A stretch of 64,000 nt of DNA from Aplectana chamaeleonis. Taxonomy: Eukaryota > Nematoda > Chromadorea > Rhabditida > Cosmocercidae. Made by a program: the position numbers and the translations under genes. The notes under the pieces are model-generated. The model was not told the DNA's origin. It made no database searches and was given only the letters and a program-made list of their open reading frames with translations. Numbering within the stretch: the stretch's first letter is position 1; each line of letters starts with the position of its first letter. The DNA lies in NCBI GenBank assembly GCA_029168955.1, contig JAPDOI010000210.1:1064001-1128000 (forward strand). The letters are read 5' to 3'. Shown in pieces: positions 58,301 through 64,000 of this stretch.

Positions 58301-61229
58301 GAGTTTCAAGCTCTGCAGCCGCCGATCTGGTGACTCTAGGTGGGTTTTAGAAACTGGAAATTAAACAAAATTGGAGAAAACTATAGAAAAGCCATAACGA
58401 GTCGGCTTTCGCGCTGGAAACTCGACTGACTCCATTGCGTGCGGCCGCAAAGCGTGTCGAAACGCAATTGCGGACCGGAATTTGGCCCAGATAAGCACAG
58501 TATCATCAATTTTATTCCGTTTCGTTATAACTAATTTCATTAATATGCTCTGCTATCGGGATGGTCAACGCGTGCACAGAATTTGATTGTTTGGAATAGT
58601 GACGACGCAATATTTCCGCTCCGCCATGGCGTCGCCGCTGGAGTATTTATAGTCTTCGCAAGCGCGGCACACGCGCCACGTGCATGGAAAGTATTCATAC
58701 TGTTATGCCACGCCCGCGCCTCACGAGCGTGCCGCGCTGGCGTTGAGTAGTACGAATAGCGCCTACGCGTTTGGGCAGAGCGGGCGGGATGGGGCGGACT
58801 CGACTGACACAAACTGCCCAGGTGGTCGGTGGTAAACTGTGTTGCGAATGCTGGTACAAATAACCCGATTTTGCTCTTATTATGGCCGTGTCGGCCAAAC
58901 AACGAGCCATACAATCCAATCGGTCGAATCGTATTGGGCTTAATTGAAACATGATTTCTGTCGCGATTTTCTCGTTATGGATTGCTAGAGAGGGCAGAGT
59001 AAGCAATTTCCTCATTTCTGGAATATTCGAAAACGTTTCTACCAGGTTGTCCAATAATTCTTTCCGAAAATTTCACCATTTTTAATTTTTTTCAACTTTA
59101 TTGAAAAATAAGTCTAATCAACAATATAATCACTACAGTTATCCACAACAGTGGCCCATCGATTGGGCAGGTCGCCGATGCCCTTCGCCCAGAACTCCGG
59201 GGCTGCGACTCGAAGAAGTCCGCGATGTCGGATTTGAGGTTGTCGTAGTTGGTGAATTTTCTTCCGGCCAAATGGTGCTTCAGCGGGCGGAACAAGTGGT
59301 AGTCGGAGGGGCGAGGTCCGGGGAATACGGCGGATGGGCAACCGTCTCCCAGCCGAGCGTCGCCAACTTCTGCTGGGTCTCCTTCGCCACGTGGGGGCGC
59401 GCGTTGTCGTGCAGCAGGTGGACCGAGGCCCGTCGGGGACGCTTTTCTCGGATGGCGGCGGCTAGTTTCTCGAGCTGATCGGTGTAGATGGAGGCGGTGA
59501 CCGTCCTGCCTTGCGGGAGCAGCTCGAAGTACAGCATGCCCTTGGTGTCCCACCAGCAGCAGAGCATGATCTTCAGCGGGTGCAGGTCGGCTTTCGGCGT
59601 CGTCGGCGGCTCTTCTCCGCGCGGGATCCAGACGGCACGGCGGGCGACATTGTCGTAGAGGACCCAGCTCTCATCCCAAGAGACCAGGGCCTCGAGAAAC
59701 TCCTTGCGATGCAGACGAAGGAGGAGGGACTGGCAGATGGCCACGCGGCTCTGCTTGTTGGCGTCCGTCAGACGGTGGGGGATACAACGGGCCAGAACTT
59801 TGTGGTAGCCGAGTAAGTTGAGTCGATTGTGGATGGTGGACTTGCTGCAGCCGAGCGTCGTCGCCAGTTCACGGGTGGTGGCTTCCGGCTTCTCCTTGAT
59901 ACAGCGACGGACTTCGTCATCATCCACCGTAGAAGGCCTCCCGCTGTGCTCCCTGTCCTCGAGGCTCGTGTCGCCGCTCTCGAAACGATTGAACCAGCGG
60001 CTGACTGTGCGTTGGGACACTGCATCCTCCTTGCACGCTCTGCAGATGTTGGCGACCGCGGTGCCCGTGTCGTTGCCCAGCAGCCACTCGTAGTACACGA
60101 TTGTACGAATTCGATCTTGGTCCATTTTAGCTTGTACTGGTAGCTAGACGCGGTGACTGCGCCTTATATACCCCTAGCGTAGAACTTTGGAGAACCTTCT
60201 AGAAGGTTCTTACACTTGCCTAATATTATAACACTTCTAAGGAAAATCATAGAATTTTGAAAATTTTCGGACAGGAATTATTGGACGGCCTGGTATATGA
60301 GAATTTGACTGCGTTCAGAGTTTCGCGGCGCGACGCGATGTCAGTGCGAAGCACAAATCGTGTCGCGCAGGAATCCAGATATGAGCGGAATTTTTTGCAC
60401 ACCTCTATTATGGATGTTTTCAACCATATCCCATCGGGTGCCTGTTTGAGTTCATTTCTGTGCAGTGACAGTTATGATATAGTCAACCCGACCGCGCTTC
60501 CGGTGGACGCCAGACAAGCTGTGATAGCCGAAGAAACTGATATTGCTTTTGATTTTGGATTGAAGAACCTACCATCATTTCAAGTGGAATCAACACTTTG
60601 CCATGTTGAGCTTACTGCGATTCAAGTGAAAGCTGGAAAGAGTATTCAATTTCAGAGAGCTCACAACGTGAATCACAACTTCCGGTGCTGGTAGTAGTTC
60701 ATGGTGATGAATACGGATGGAATGCTGGTAGTCCGTATAACGGCACAATTCTGGCATCACATGGGCAAATCGTTGTGGTGACGTTAAACTATCGTCTGGG
60801 AGTATTCGGTAAATCCATTCCAGCGCTTCTGTGAATCGACTTCAGTCAATTTCTGAATTCAGGGTTTCTCGGACGGTGTGAGTCGTCATCATGTTCTGGT
60901 AATAGCGGCATTTCCGACCTGGTTTCGGCTCTCACGATGTTGAATGTGGTATTGCCATCCTTCGGAGGAGACCCGAAAGCAGTAACCTTGTTAGGTGAGT
61001 TACCCCACCCCCATGCTGTTTATGTAGTGTAGTGTTTATGTACTGCCGGTAACTTTCAGGTTGGGGATCTGGTGCGTCTTTGGTTTCACTCCTTATGGCT
61101 TCTCCACTAACTCAACCAGGACGTCGCCTGTTCAGAAGAGCAATTCTCCTGGACGGCACTGCCTTAGCCCCATGGGCTATGGCCCATAATCCGCAGCAGT
61201 TATTTTCGCAAGTTGCTGAGAATTTAGGA
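46248..61229 (+). CDS. nlg-1: neuroligin-like protein, partial gene (six exons)
   Basis: Joined exons are 46,248-46,380, 46,551-46,663, 48,756-48,871, 60,656-60,808, 60,863-60,994 and 61,060-61,229. The phases fit at every junction, giving 272 complete codons. Neuroligins are postsynaptic adhesion proteins with an esterase-like extracellular domain that binds neurexin. Visible family marks are TQFLGVPYG near the start, the Cys pair in APVCIQ and SEDCLYMN, VVVHGDEYGW, a VVTLNYRLGVFGFLG strand-turn, and GWGSGAS where active esterases have GESAG, so the nucleophile Ser is Gly and the domain is non-catalytic. There is one NGT sequon. Missing are the signal-peptide exon, the C-terminal esterase half, the membrane span and the tail. 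Gliotactin-like relatives are the main alternative. Confidence 0.85.
46551..46663 (+). CDS. nlg-1: nlg-1 exon: first Cys of the conserved disulfide
   Basis: Bounded by ACTTAGTTTCAG and GTTGAC. Its 37 codons start FRFNMAISAAKWTHLP and contain APVCIQTQLPELSET, then two bases (AG) of a split Arg codon. The intron before it is 170 bases. The 5' splice site GTTGAC is weaker than the others, but the phase fits the next exon exactly. Confidence 0.85.
46885..47848 (+). repeat. dispersed repeat, copy interrupted by a MITE
   Basis: Sister of 13,795-14,255. Compared with that copy it carries a 475-bp insertion at the TTA of CTGTTAGG and a small local duplication of GGGTCGGGCCTRTGGTGGT at about 47,678-47,727. 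Confidence 0.88.
47197..47671. mobile_element. 475-bp PIF/Harbinger-like MITE nested in a repeat
   Basis: Ends are AGCCTAGTTTTGACTGCA and TGCAGTCTAAACTAGGCT (17 of 18 positions agree as inverted repeats). TTA occurs on both sides (47,194-47,196 and 47,672-47,674). The sister repeat at 13.8-14.3 kb shows a single TTA at the same place, so the 3-bp duplication is directly demonstrated. The interior has CGATGGAGCGATGG and ATCGCTGCTG-type palindromic words and no transposase. Confidence 0.92.
48208..48331. mobile_element. 124-bp MITE (sister of 17,914-18,032)
   Basis: Ends are GGCCGGGATCATAC and GTATGATCCCGGCC, with AAA on both sides. The interior (GGCGACAGTGCATGACA, ATATCGATTTTTAGTCG, CTTGTGTCGCGTCG) matches the 17.9-kb copy. 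Confidence 0.8.
48756..48871 (+). CDS. nlg-1: nlg-1 exon: second Cys of the conserved disulfide
   Basis: Bounded by CCTCATTTCAG and GTGAGT. One base completes Arg, then 38 codons include AFKQMSAQRFDYVHRLLPKL and SEDCLYMNIFVPERL, then one base of a split Glu codon. SEDCLYMN is the cholinesterase-family type-B signature. Confidence 0.92.
49103..49404. mobile_element. 302-bp hAT-like element tiled with TTCGCG/CCGAAAC motifs
   Basis: Begins CAGGGATGAGCAGAGTTCC and ends GTTCCGCTCATCCCTG. The flanking octamers are GTGGGTAC and GTGGGCAG (6 of 8 identical). The body is made of GTTTCGCGTTCCGAAAACCG-like repeats, five or more times. Confidence 0.8.
49405..49925. other. no recognised feature (intron)
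   Basis: AT-rich sequence with no element ends seen. Confidence 0.4.
49976..50249. mobile_element. 274-bp MITE (AGGGGTC family), nested copy
   Basis: Ends are AGGGGTCTGCGGAGTTG and GAACTCTGCAGACCCCT, with TCA on both sides (49,973-49,975 and 50,250-50,252). Removing it restores the host order GCGTCAGTCTTAACG, which matches GCGTCAGCCTTGACG in intact family members. The 3-bp duplication is therefore supported. Confidence 0.88.
50324..50461. mobile_element. hairpin MITE with GTTTATACTT ends
   Basis: AGTCGTTTATACTTTAGCCG with CAAGCGGCGCAGCGAAGTGCA on the left pairs with TGCACTTCGTCGCCTCGCTC and GGCGGAAGTATAAACGGACC on the right. It is the same family as the ends at 52,153 and 53,253. A second related end (GTGTAAACGACGCC) lies at about 50,545-50,558. 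Confidence 0.75.
50710..51065. other. no recognised feature (intron)
   Basis: AT-rich sequence with short ORFs only. Confidence 0.4.
51478..51850. repeat. repeats of a CGGTCGGACCCGTTGAG unit
   Basis: The block GGTTTGACCCGACAGAA plus TCTGCGGTCGGACCCGTTGA occurs directly twice (51,662-51,711 and 51,792-51,845). It appears once inverted (GATTTCTGTCGGGTCGGACC, 51,530-51,549). Confidence 0.65.
52153..53253. mobile_element. 1.1-kb TIR element, TAT duplication
   Basis: Begins GGGGTCGTTTATACTTCCGC and ends GCGGAAGTATAAACGACCCC, with TAT on both sides (52,150-52,152 and 53,254-53,256). The TIRs include GGAGCGGCGCGGC on the left and GCCGCGCCGCTTGG on the right. The interior is AT-rich (52,400-53,050) between GC-rich arms. 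No transposase is recognised, so it may be a larger relative of the ~130-bp MITE at 50.3 kb. Confidence 0.85.
53366..53540 (+). mobile_element. putative SINE copy with B-box-like GGTTCAATTACCC
   Basis: Contains GATGCACTGTTCTG, GTCGCCGGTTCAATTACCCA and a 3' part ending CCACCTGGTGGT. A second hairpin, TCCCTACCAGATAGAGGG, is internal. It is the plus-strand relative of copies at 32.8 and 42.9 kb, more diverged than those two are from each other. Confidence 0.4.
54086..54422. mobile_element. 337-bp Tc1-like MITE, TA target
   Basis: Begins CAGTCCGTTGCATAATTATA and ends TAATTATGCA-like then TTGGACTG, with TA on both sides. The arms are about 110 bases and include ATAGGGACACCCATTTTCGC and TTTCATCAAGTTTTGC with their complements. 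The CAGT start with TA target and the AATTATAGGGACACC core are typical of Tc1-type ends. Confidence 0.88.
54425..55050. other. no gene; repeat fragment shared with 31.8 kb
   Basis: 54,925-55,060 shares a minus-strand block (TGAATGTGTATTGG with TACATTGACTTGTGG) with 31,831-31,960. The 166-codon minus-strand ORF over this area is not recognised. Confidence 0.4.
55053..56344. mobile_element. 1.3-kb TIR element carrying a 22-bp satellite
   Basis: GGGGACACTCAAGATTCAAG and CAGAAATGAAATGAAC at the left are mirrored by GTTCATTTCATTTCTG and CTTGAGTGCCCC at the right. An inner pair, CAAACAGTAGGTGCG and CGCACCTATTGTCTGAGT, is also inverted. Between them lie a satellite array (55,195-55,625) and, after a spacer, units of the same motif in the opposite orientation (55,918-56,205). 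Confidence 0.7.
55195..55625. repeat. 22-bp satellite, about 19 units
   Basis: The unit is CAGTAGCCAGCGATCCGCCCGC with alternation of CAGTAGCC and CACTAGCC and a few substitutions. Translated ORFs (GSLATGGRIAGYWRADRW) are readings of the repeat. Confidence 0.92.
56738..57120. mobile_element. 383-bp fold-back element with 8-bp duplication
   Basis: Arms of about 110 bases: ACTCGAACGCTAACGTCGGA at the left and TCCGACATTAGCGTTTGAGT at the right, continuing through ATGCCGTAAAATAGC and CAACACTACTCATT. TATATCAG occurs on both sides (56,730-56,737 and 57,121-57,128). The duplication length fits hAT-type insertion, but the ends do not start CAGGG, so the class is left open. Confidence 0.8.
57130..58112. 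other. no gene; possible end of a GGCC-type MITE at 57.84 kb
   Basis: ACTCTGACAGGGGCC followed by TTA (57,829-57,846) looks like the right end of a relative of the 18,789 element. ACCCGGTCGAT-like words occur in both. A convincing left end was not found; the candidate area is near 57,565-57,600. Confidence 0.35.
58116..58764. mobile_element. GC-rich fold-back element interrupted by a MITE
   Basis: AGGCGCTATTCATACTCCTC and AACGCAAGCGCGGCACGC at the left are mirrored by GCGTGCCGCGCTGGCGTTGA and TACGAATAGCGCCT at the right. A complete TACTGTGC-family MITE (58,222-58,502) is inserted in its centre, so the host is about 370 bases without it. Confidence 0.78.
58222..58502. mobile_element. ~282-bp MITE (TACTGTGC family), copy 4
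   Basis: Begins TACTGTGCTTATCTGGGCC and ends GGCCCAGATAAGCACAGTA, with TA at both borders and the same arms as copies 1-3. Confidence 0.88.
59042..60293 (-). mobile_element. mariner element, nearly intact, TA duplication
   Basis: The ends are CCAGGTTGTCCAATAATTC and GAATTATTGGACGGCCTGG, followed inward by TTTCGGACAGG-type and CCGAAAATTTCA blocks. TA flanks both sides (59,040-59,041 and 60,294-60,295). The length, 1,252 bases, is usual for mariner. The coding part is much richer in GC than the surrounding intron. It lies antisense to nlg-1, about 360 bases before the exon at 60,656. Confidence 0.95.
59114..60125 (-). pseudogene. mariner transposase (DD34D), two single-base frameshifts
   Basis: Starts MDQDRIRTIVYYEW at 60,125. 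The N-terminal helix-turn-helix region includes SQRTVSRWFNRFESGDTSLE and SGRPSTVDDDEV, and a second helix-turn-helix lies around TLGCSKSTIHNRLNLLGYHK. Catalytic residues are Asp in SWDESWVLYDN and LLHDNARPH. The third, in PSDYHLF, is read only in the next frame; 34 residues separate the second and third. The first break follows SPDLAP (near 59,308) and the second follows FESQP (near 59,200). Beyond it the third frame gives PEFWAKGIGDLPNRW and ends YIVD at 59,114. Both breaks fit loss of one C from a C run. Confidence 0.93.
60296..60655. other. intron tail before nlg-1 exon
   Basis: Holds a GC-rich inverted motif (GCGGCGCGACGCGATG, near 60,325). The open frame that runs into the exon is not in frame with the neuroligin reading. 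Ends ATTCAATTTCAG. Confidence 0.5.
60656..60808 (+). CDS. nlg-1: nlg-1 exon: central strands of esterase-like domain
   Basis: Two bases complete Glu, then 50 codons run from SSQRESQLPVLVVVHGDEYG through YNGTILASHGQIVVVTLNYR to LGVF, then one base of a split Gly codon. VVVHG is the oxyanion-hole region of esterases and VTLNYRLGVFG is a strong family motif. NGT is a glycosylation sequon. The 3' splice site is TTTCAG and the 5' site GTAAAT. Confidence 0.93.
60863..60994 (+). CDS. nlg-1: nlg-1 exon: helix region before nucleophile elbow
   Basis: Bounded by TGAATTCAG and GTGAGT after a 54-base intron. Two bases complete Gly, then 43 codons: FLGRCESSSCSGNSGISDLV continues to PSFGGDPKAVTLL. GN-x-G-x-x-D is the usual esterase loop. 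The two Cys four residues apart are notable. Confidence 0.93.
61060..61229 (+). CDS. nlg-1: nlg-1 exon: degenerate nucleophile elbow
   Basis: Bounded by AACTTTCAG and GTGAGT after a 65-base intron. Codons spell WGSGASLVSLLMASPLTQPG then RRLFRRAILLDGTALAPWAM and AHNPQQLFSQVAENLG, ending in phase 0. With the preceding split Gly the elbow is GWGSGAS; the catalytic Ser position is Gly, as expected for a neuroligin rather than an active esterase. Confidence 0.93.
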
Positions 61230-61829
61230 GTGAGTTTTGTCTTAGGTTGCTATACTGTGGTTTTGGATATGGCAGTGGGTGATTATAGCGAAAGGTGGAG
61301 AGAAGGAGAATAGAGAGAGAAAACCGCCTAGCGTTTGGCTTCGCGCTCGAGTACAAAAAAAAGAAGAAGTCTTAGTCGAACGGGTATATTTGATTAGAAA
61401 TCGTCTCGTGCATGGATTTTTCAGTAGTAGCGTCTTCAAGTGTAACCCTTGAGGTTGTGGTCGTAATGTTGATCAACCGCAAGAGAGGCGGGGAAAAACG
61501 CGGGATGAGCGACGCGCGTAATTGGACGGAACACGAAGTTTTCCTCGCGTTTTCGCGGCTGGAAATAAATTACGACCGCCTCTCGATCGCTTAATGGCAT
61601 TAATTCCGCGAAAAACCATAGGAATGTTGATCGGATCCACAACGCGGAAGCAGTTCGGCTGACACACGTGACGCGGGCGACGGAAAACCGCTGCGCGCGT
61701 CGTCGTTGGGTGGGTCGCGTTAATCAAACGCCAAGTTTTGATGTTTTTGAATATTTTGTGCCTTATTATGGCATGGTACATATATGATCACAAGTTATCA
61801 CAAGGTACCTGAGTTGAACGCGAAACTCA

Positions 61830-61901
61830 GATGTCCTGCAGGACTCGAACCCGCATTGCACGCTTTCCGAGCAAGAGTGTTACCATTACACCACCGACAT
61901 C
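61830..61901 (-). tRNA. tRNA-like sequence, left arm (likely SINE or pseudo-tRNA)
   Basis: The 72-base unit reads GATGTCGGTGGTGTAATGGT, with a D arm closing GTG/CAC, a poor anticodon stem and a good T arm: GCGGG, loop TTCGAGT, CCTGC. The acceptor is GATGTC paired with GACATC. The apparent anticodon loop TCGGAAA would give GGA but lacks the conserved T33. It is therefore unlikely to be functional. Confidence 0.4.
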
Positions 61902-61950
61902 CCGGTCTGCTGACTGAATAGCTGAGGGACTGGTGTGGGATGCAGACCGG

Positions 61951-62022
61951 GGTGTCGGTGGTGCAATGGTAACACTCTCGCCCGGAAAGCGTGCAATGCA
62001 GGATCGAGTCCTGCCGGACATC
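61951..62022 (+). tRNA. tRNA-like sequence, right arm (likely SINE or pseudo-tRNA)
   Basis: Inverted partner of the previous unit with scattered differences. It has acceptor GGTGTC with GACATC, the D arm GTGGTGCAATGGTAACAC, and the T arm GCAGG, loop ATCGAGT, CCTGC. The anticodon loop CCGGAAA again lacks T33. Confidence 0.4.
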
Positions 62023-62835
62023 TTAGTTTTGTGTTCAACTCAGCTACCTTGTGATAACAAGCGCCAAGTATTTCTCACAGTGATCGAAACACAGAGAAAA
62101 ATCGTTTGAGCACCGCACTCCAATTCGGCCGTAAAATAAAAAGCGTTGTGTGTGAATGCACTAAAGAGCGCATCTCAAGCCTGTATCGTCCCGTTTACTC
62201 TTGTGACGTGCCAAACTGACTGTGGCATATCCGATAGGAGCACATTTTGTGAAATCGACCGAAAAGATGTTTGGTACGAGGAAAACACGGTGTGCGATGA
62301 AGATTCACATGGTTTTGACTTCAATTTAGCTCAGCTTCGTAATGGATTAGCCTGACTTTTTGAAGGAACGCTCCTTTCACAATACCTAACACGCTCCTCT
62401 AGACTAATGTTCACCGCAAACTCTATAGATTACCTTGAAGCCTGTGTTTGACCGAACGCCCACTAAAGATCCGAGATGTCTTCAATGTTGAAGATACGCT
62501 CAAAAATTACCTTGTTTTTTTGCTTAATGGAATGGAATCCTTTACGCTTCACAAGTGGAACTGCACGCAAATACATAGAACCAGATTCGTTCACCTTTAA
62601 AAGTGGCAAAAGCACAACAATTGCTTGAGAATTGCGTTTTTCCAAGCACCAGCTCGTGAGAAAACGCTCAGGATGAAAAAGCTACCTTTGTGTAAATGAT
62701 TTACTTCTTGACTCTCGAGATTTTGGAAGGGGAACCTCCTAGCTCTCTAGATTTTGGAAGGGGAGAAGAACCTAGGTGAGAAGGTTTTGTGGGTTAAAAA
62801 TTGAGCAAAAAATCACTTCTCCACTAATCTGCCAA

Positions 62836-63030
62836 GGTGCTATCGCAGCGGGGGGGGAGGTACTGTGGTATCGCATTTGACCACGCCCGTTTTTCCGTGC
62901 CGCAACGACTCTCCTGATTTTAGCAGGGGAGGGAAACCCCGGGTAGGTGCTGAAATTCAGTGCGGCACGGTAAAATGGGCGAAGCCTACTGCATCGCGCC
63001 ATAGTACCCTCCTCCCGCTTAGATAGCACC
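62836..63030. mobile_element. 195-bp fold-back MITE
   Basis: GGTGCTATCGCAGCGGGG and GGTACTGTGGTATCGCA at the left pair with TGCATCGCGCCATAGTACC and CCCGCTTAGATAGCACC at the right. The inner part CCGTGCCGCA pairs with TGCGGCACGG. No target duplication is clear. Confidence 0.72.
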
Positions 63031-63955
63031 GGTTCCAAAACATACTATTCAATCTCTATGCCCGCAACCACAATCCTGGTGTCATCTGAATAGCAAAGCG
63101 TCTACGACGCCGAAGAAAAACGGTGTATTAGGCGTGAGATGGAAAGTTTGGTGCAATCACACACAAAACTTTTAGTTTACGGCTTGATTGGATTACGGTG
63201 CTTAAACGATTTTTCTCTGTGTTTCGATTACTATGTATTTCTCTCGTTAGAGGCCCTACCATTAACGCGCCCCAAAGACGACGTGCACGCAGCGGTTTTT
63301 CGCCGCGCGCCTCACATGTTCCAGCCGAACTGCTCACGCGCTGTGGATTCGATCAACATCCCAGAACCATGTTTTCTTCTTTTTCTGATTAATCTGAGTG
63401 GGTATATCCTTACAATTGATGGAAATGACCGTACAGGTCTTTAAAACCGTGACACCACAATTGTGAAGAAAACCATAGTTCGAAGTAGTCGACAGTGGCG
63501 TTTAAATTCGTGCCGTACCTATTTTCCTCTATCTGACTAGGGAACCTCGCGTGGTGTTCCTGCGGATCAGAAAGCTTATGAATGTTTTCTCGTCAACTCC
63601 GGCACGCCCTCTTCAAATCTTAACTAGGTTCTTGTTACGGACTTCTGCGAAAAAAAGGTATAGCCTGTCAAAGTTCAAATTTCCTACAGCTAAGCTGATA
63701 GTGACGTTAGTAGTTTTTGGATAAATTTGGCTAAAAAGTACAATGAAAGATTATTTGACGTACTAAACCTGGATTTTGAGTCGGATTTCAAATTTTCAAT
63801 AGAATAAGCTGGGAATACATGAGTTAGAGATTTGAGAAGATTAGAAGCCTCCCACCGTTTTTGAGCGACATTTTTCTATTTAACCCATTCACGACCACGC
63901 CTAATTTTGAGTGAGTGCACGTTCGGACCGCATGCAATATTGCGTCACCGTATAA

Positions 63956-63977
63956 CGTGTCCCACCGGTGGGACACG
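63956..63977. repeat. perfect 22-bp palindrome at window end
   Basis: CGTGTCCCACC followed directly by its complement GGTGGGACACG, with no spacer. It may be part of a larger element cut by the window edge, since GCGTCCCACG follows. Confidence 0.6.
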
Positions 63978-64000
63978 CTGGCTTGAATAGCGTCCCACGA

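Larger units (their letters stand above)
48872..60655 (+). other. nlg-1 intron, 11.8 kb, filled with mobile elements
   Basis: The flanking exon phases (one base, then two bases) join to a Glu codon, so no further exon is needed between them. It contains at least nine separate insertions, including a mariner, a hAT-like element, a Tc1-like MITE, nested 3-bp-duplication MITEs and a 22-bp satellite. Ends ATTCAATTTCAG. Confidence 0.8.
61784..62059. mobile_element. palindromic element made of two inverted tRNA-like halves
   Basis: TTATCACAAGGTA and CTGAGTTGAAC at the left are mirrored by GTTCAACTCAG and TACCTTGTGATAA at the right. Each ~120-base arm contains a tRNA-like unit, and the centre is a further hairpin, CCGGTCTGC to GCAGACCGG. 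Confidence 0.7.
61625..63366. repeat. inverted repeat pair, ~100-bp arms 1.5 kb apart
   Basis: Left arm 61,625-61,725 and right arm 63,266-63,366 match as reverse complements through GATCAACATCC, TGTGGATTCG-like, CAGCCGAACTGCT and CGGTTTTTCGCCGCGCG-like blocks. They may be the ends of one larger element that includes the features between them, or two inverted copies. Confidence 0.5.
61230..64000 (+). other. nlg-1 intron, open to window end
   Basis: I found no later neuroligin exon up to 64,000. The stretch contains a tRNA-like palindrome, a 195-bp MITE and an inverted repeat pair (61,625-61,725 with 63,266-63,366). Confidence 0.55.

Noticed and set aside
62146..63444. Next nlg-1 exon candidates downstream of 61,229
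   Set aside because: None of the open frames resembles the esterase-like domain, and one (63,139-63,444) reads an inverted repeat arm.

Overview
The window is eukaryotic and most likely from a nematode. The evidence is a multi-exon gene with nematode-type splice sites (3' sites ending TTTCAG or TTCAG, 5' sites GTGAGT or GTAAAT, two introns of only 54 and 65 bases), a protein most like nematode neuroligin, and a background crowded with mariner, PIF/Harbinger-like, hAT-like and Tc1-like elements. I cannot name the species. Most small ORFs in the window are chance readings of repeats.

Only one host gene is supported: six exons of a neuroligin-like gene (nlg-1) on the plus strand between 46,248 and 61,229. 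The reading phases join exactly across all five introns and give 272 complete codons covering the N-terminal half of the esterase-like extracellular domain. The signal-peptide exon, the rest of the esterase fold, the membrane segment and the cytoplasmic tail were not found and should lie upstream and beyond 64,000. The third in-window intron is 11.8 kb long and is filled with mobile elements.

The first 46 kb hold no gene I can support. They consist of dispersed repeats and non-autonomous transposons: four related ~1.07-kb terminal-inverted-repeat (TIR) elements (3.6, 27.1, 34.2 and 40.8 kb), two copies of a 1.4-1.5-kb repeat with a 200-bp-arm hairpin (6.5 and 24.2 kb), four copies of a ~282-bp TA-flanked MITE (15.9, 32.1, 37.3 and 58.2 kb), two ATT microsatellites, a 40-bp minisatellite, a degenerate tandem array (17.3-19.5 kb), and hAT-like elements with exact 8-bp target duplications (31.2 and 38.7 kb).

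Two mariner elements lie near or in nlg-1. One (44.8-46.1 kb) is decayed and sits just upstream of the first recognised exon. The other (59.0-60.3 kb) is GC-rich, has both ends and a TA duplication, and is broken only by two apparent single-C losses. Several nested insertions have their empty site preserved in a sister repeat, so the 3-bp duplications can be read directly. A recurring theme is elements tiled with one short family-specific motif (TAACGAC, GTTAACC, CGGCTATTTC, CTGACCGCG, CAAGTTAC and others).
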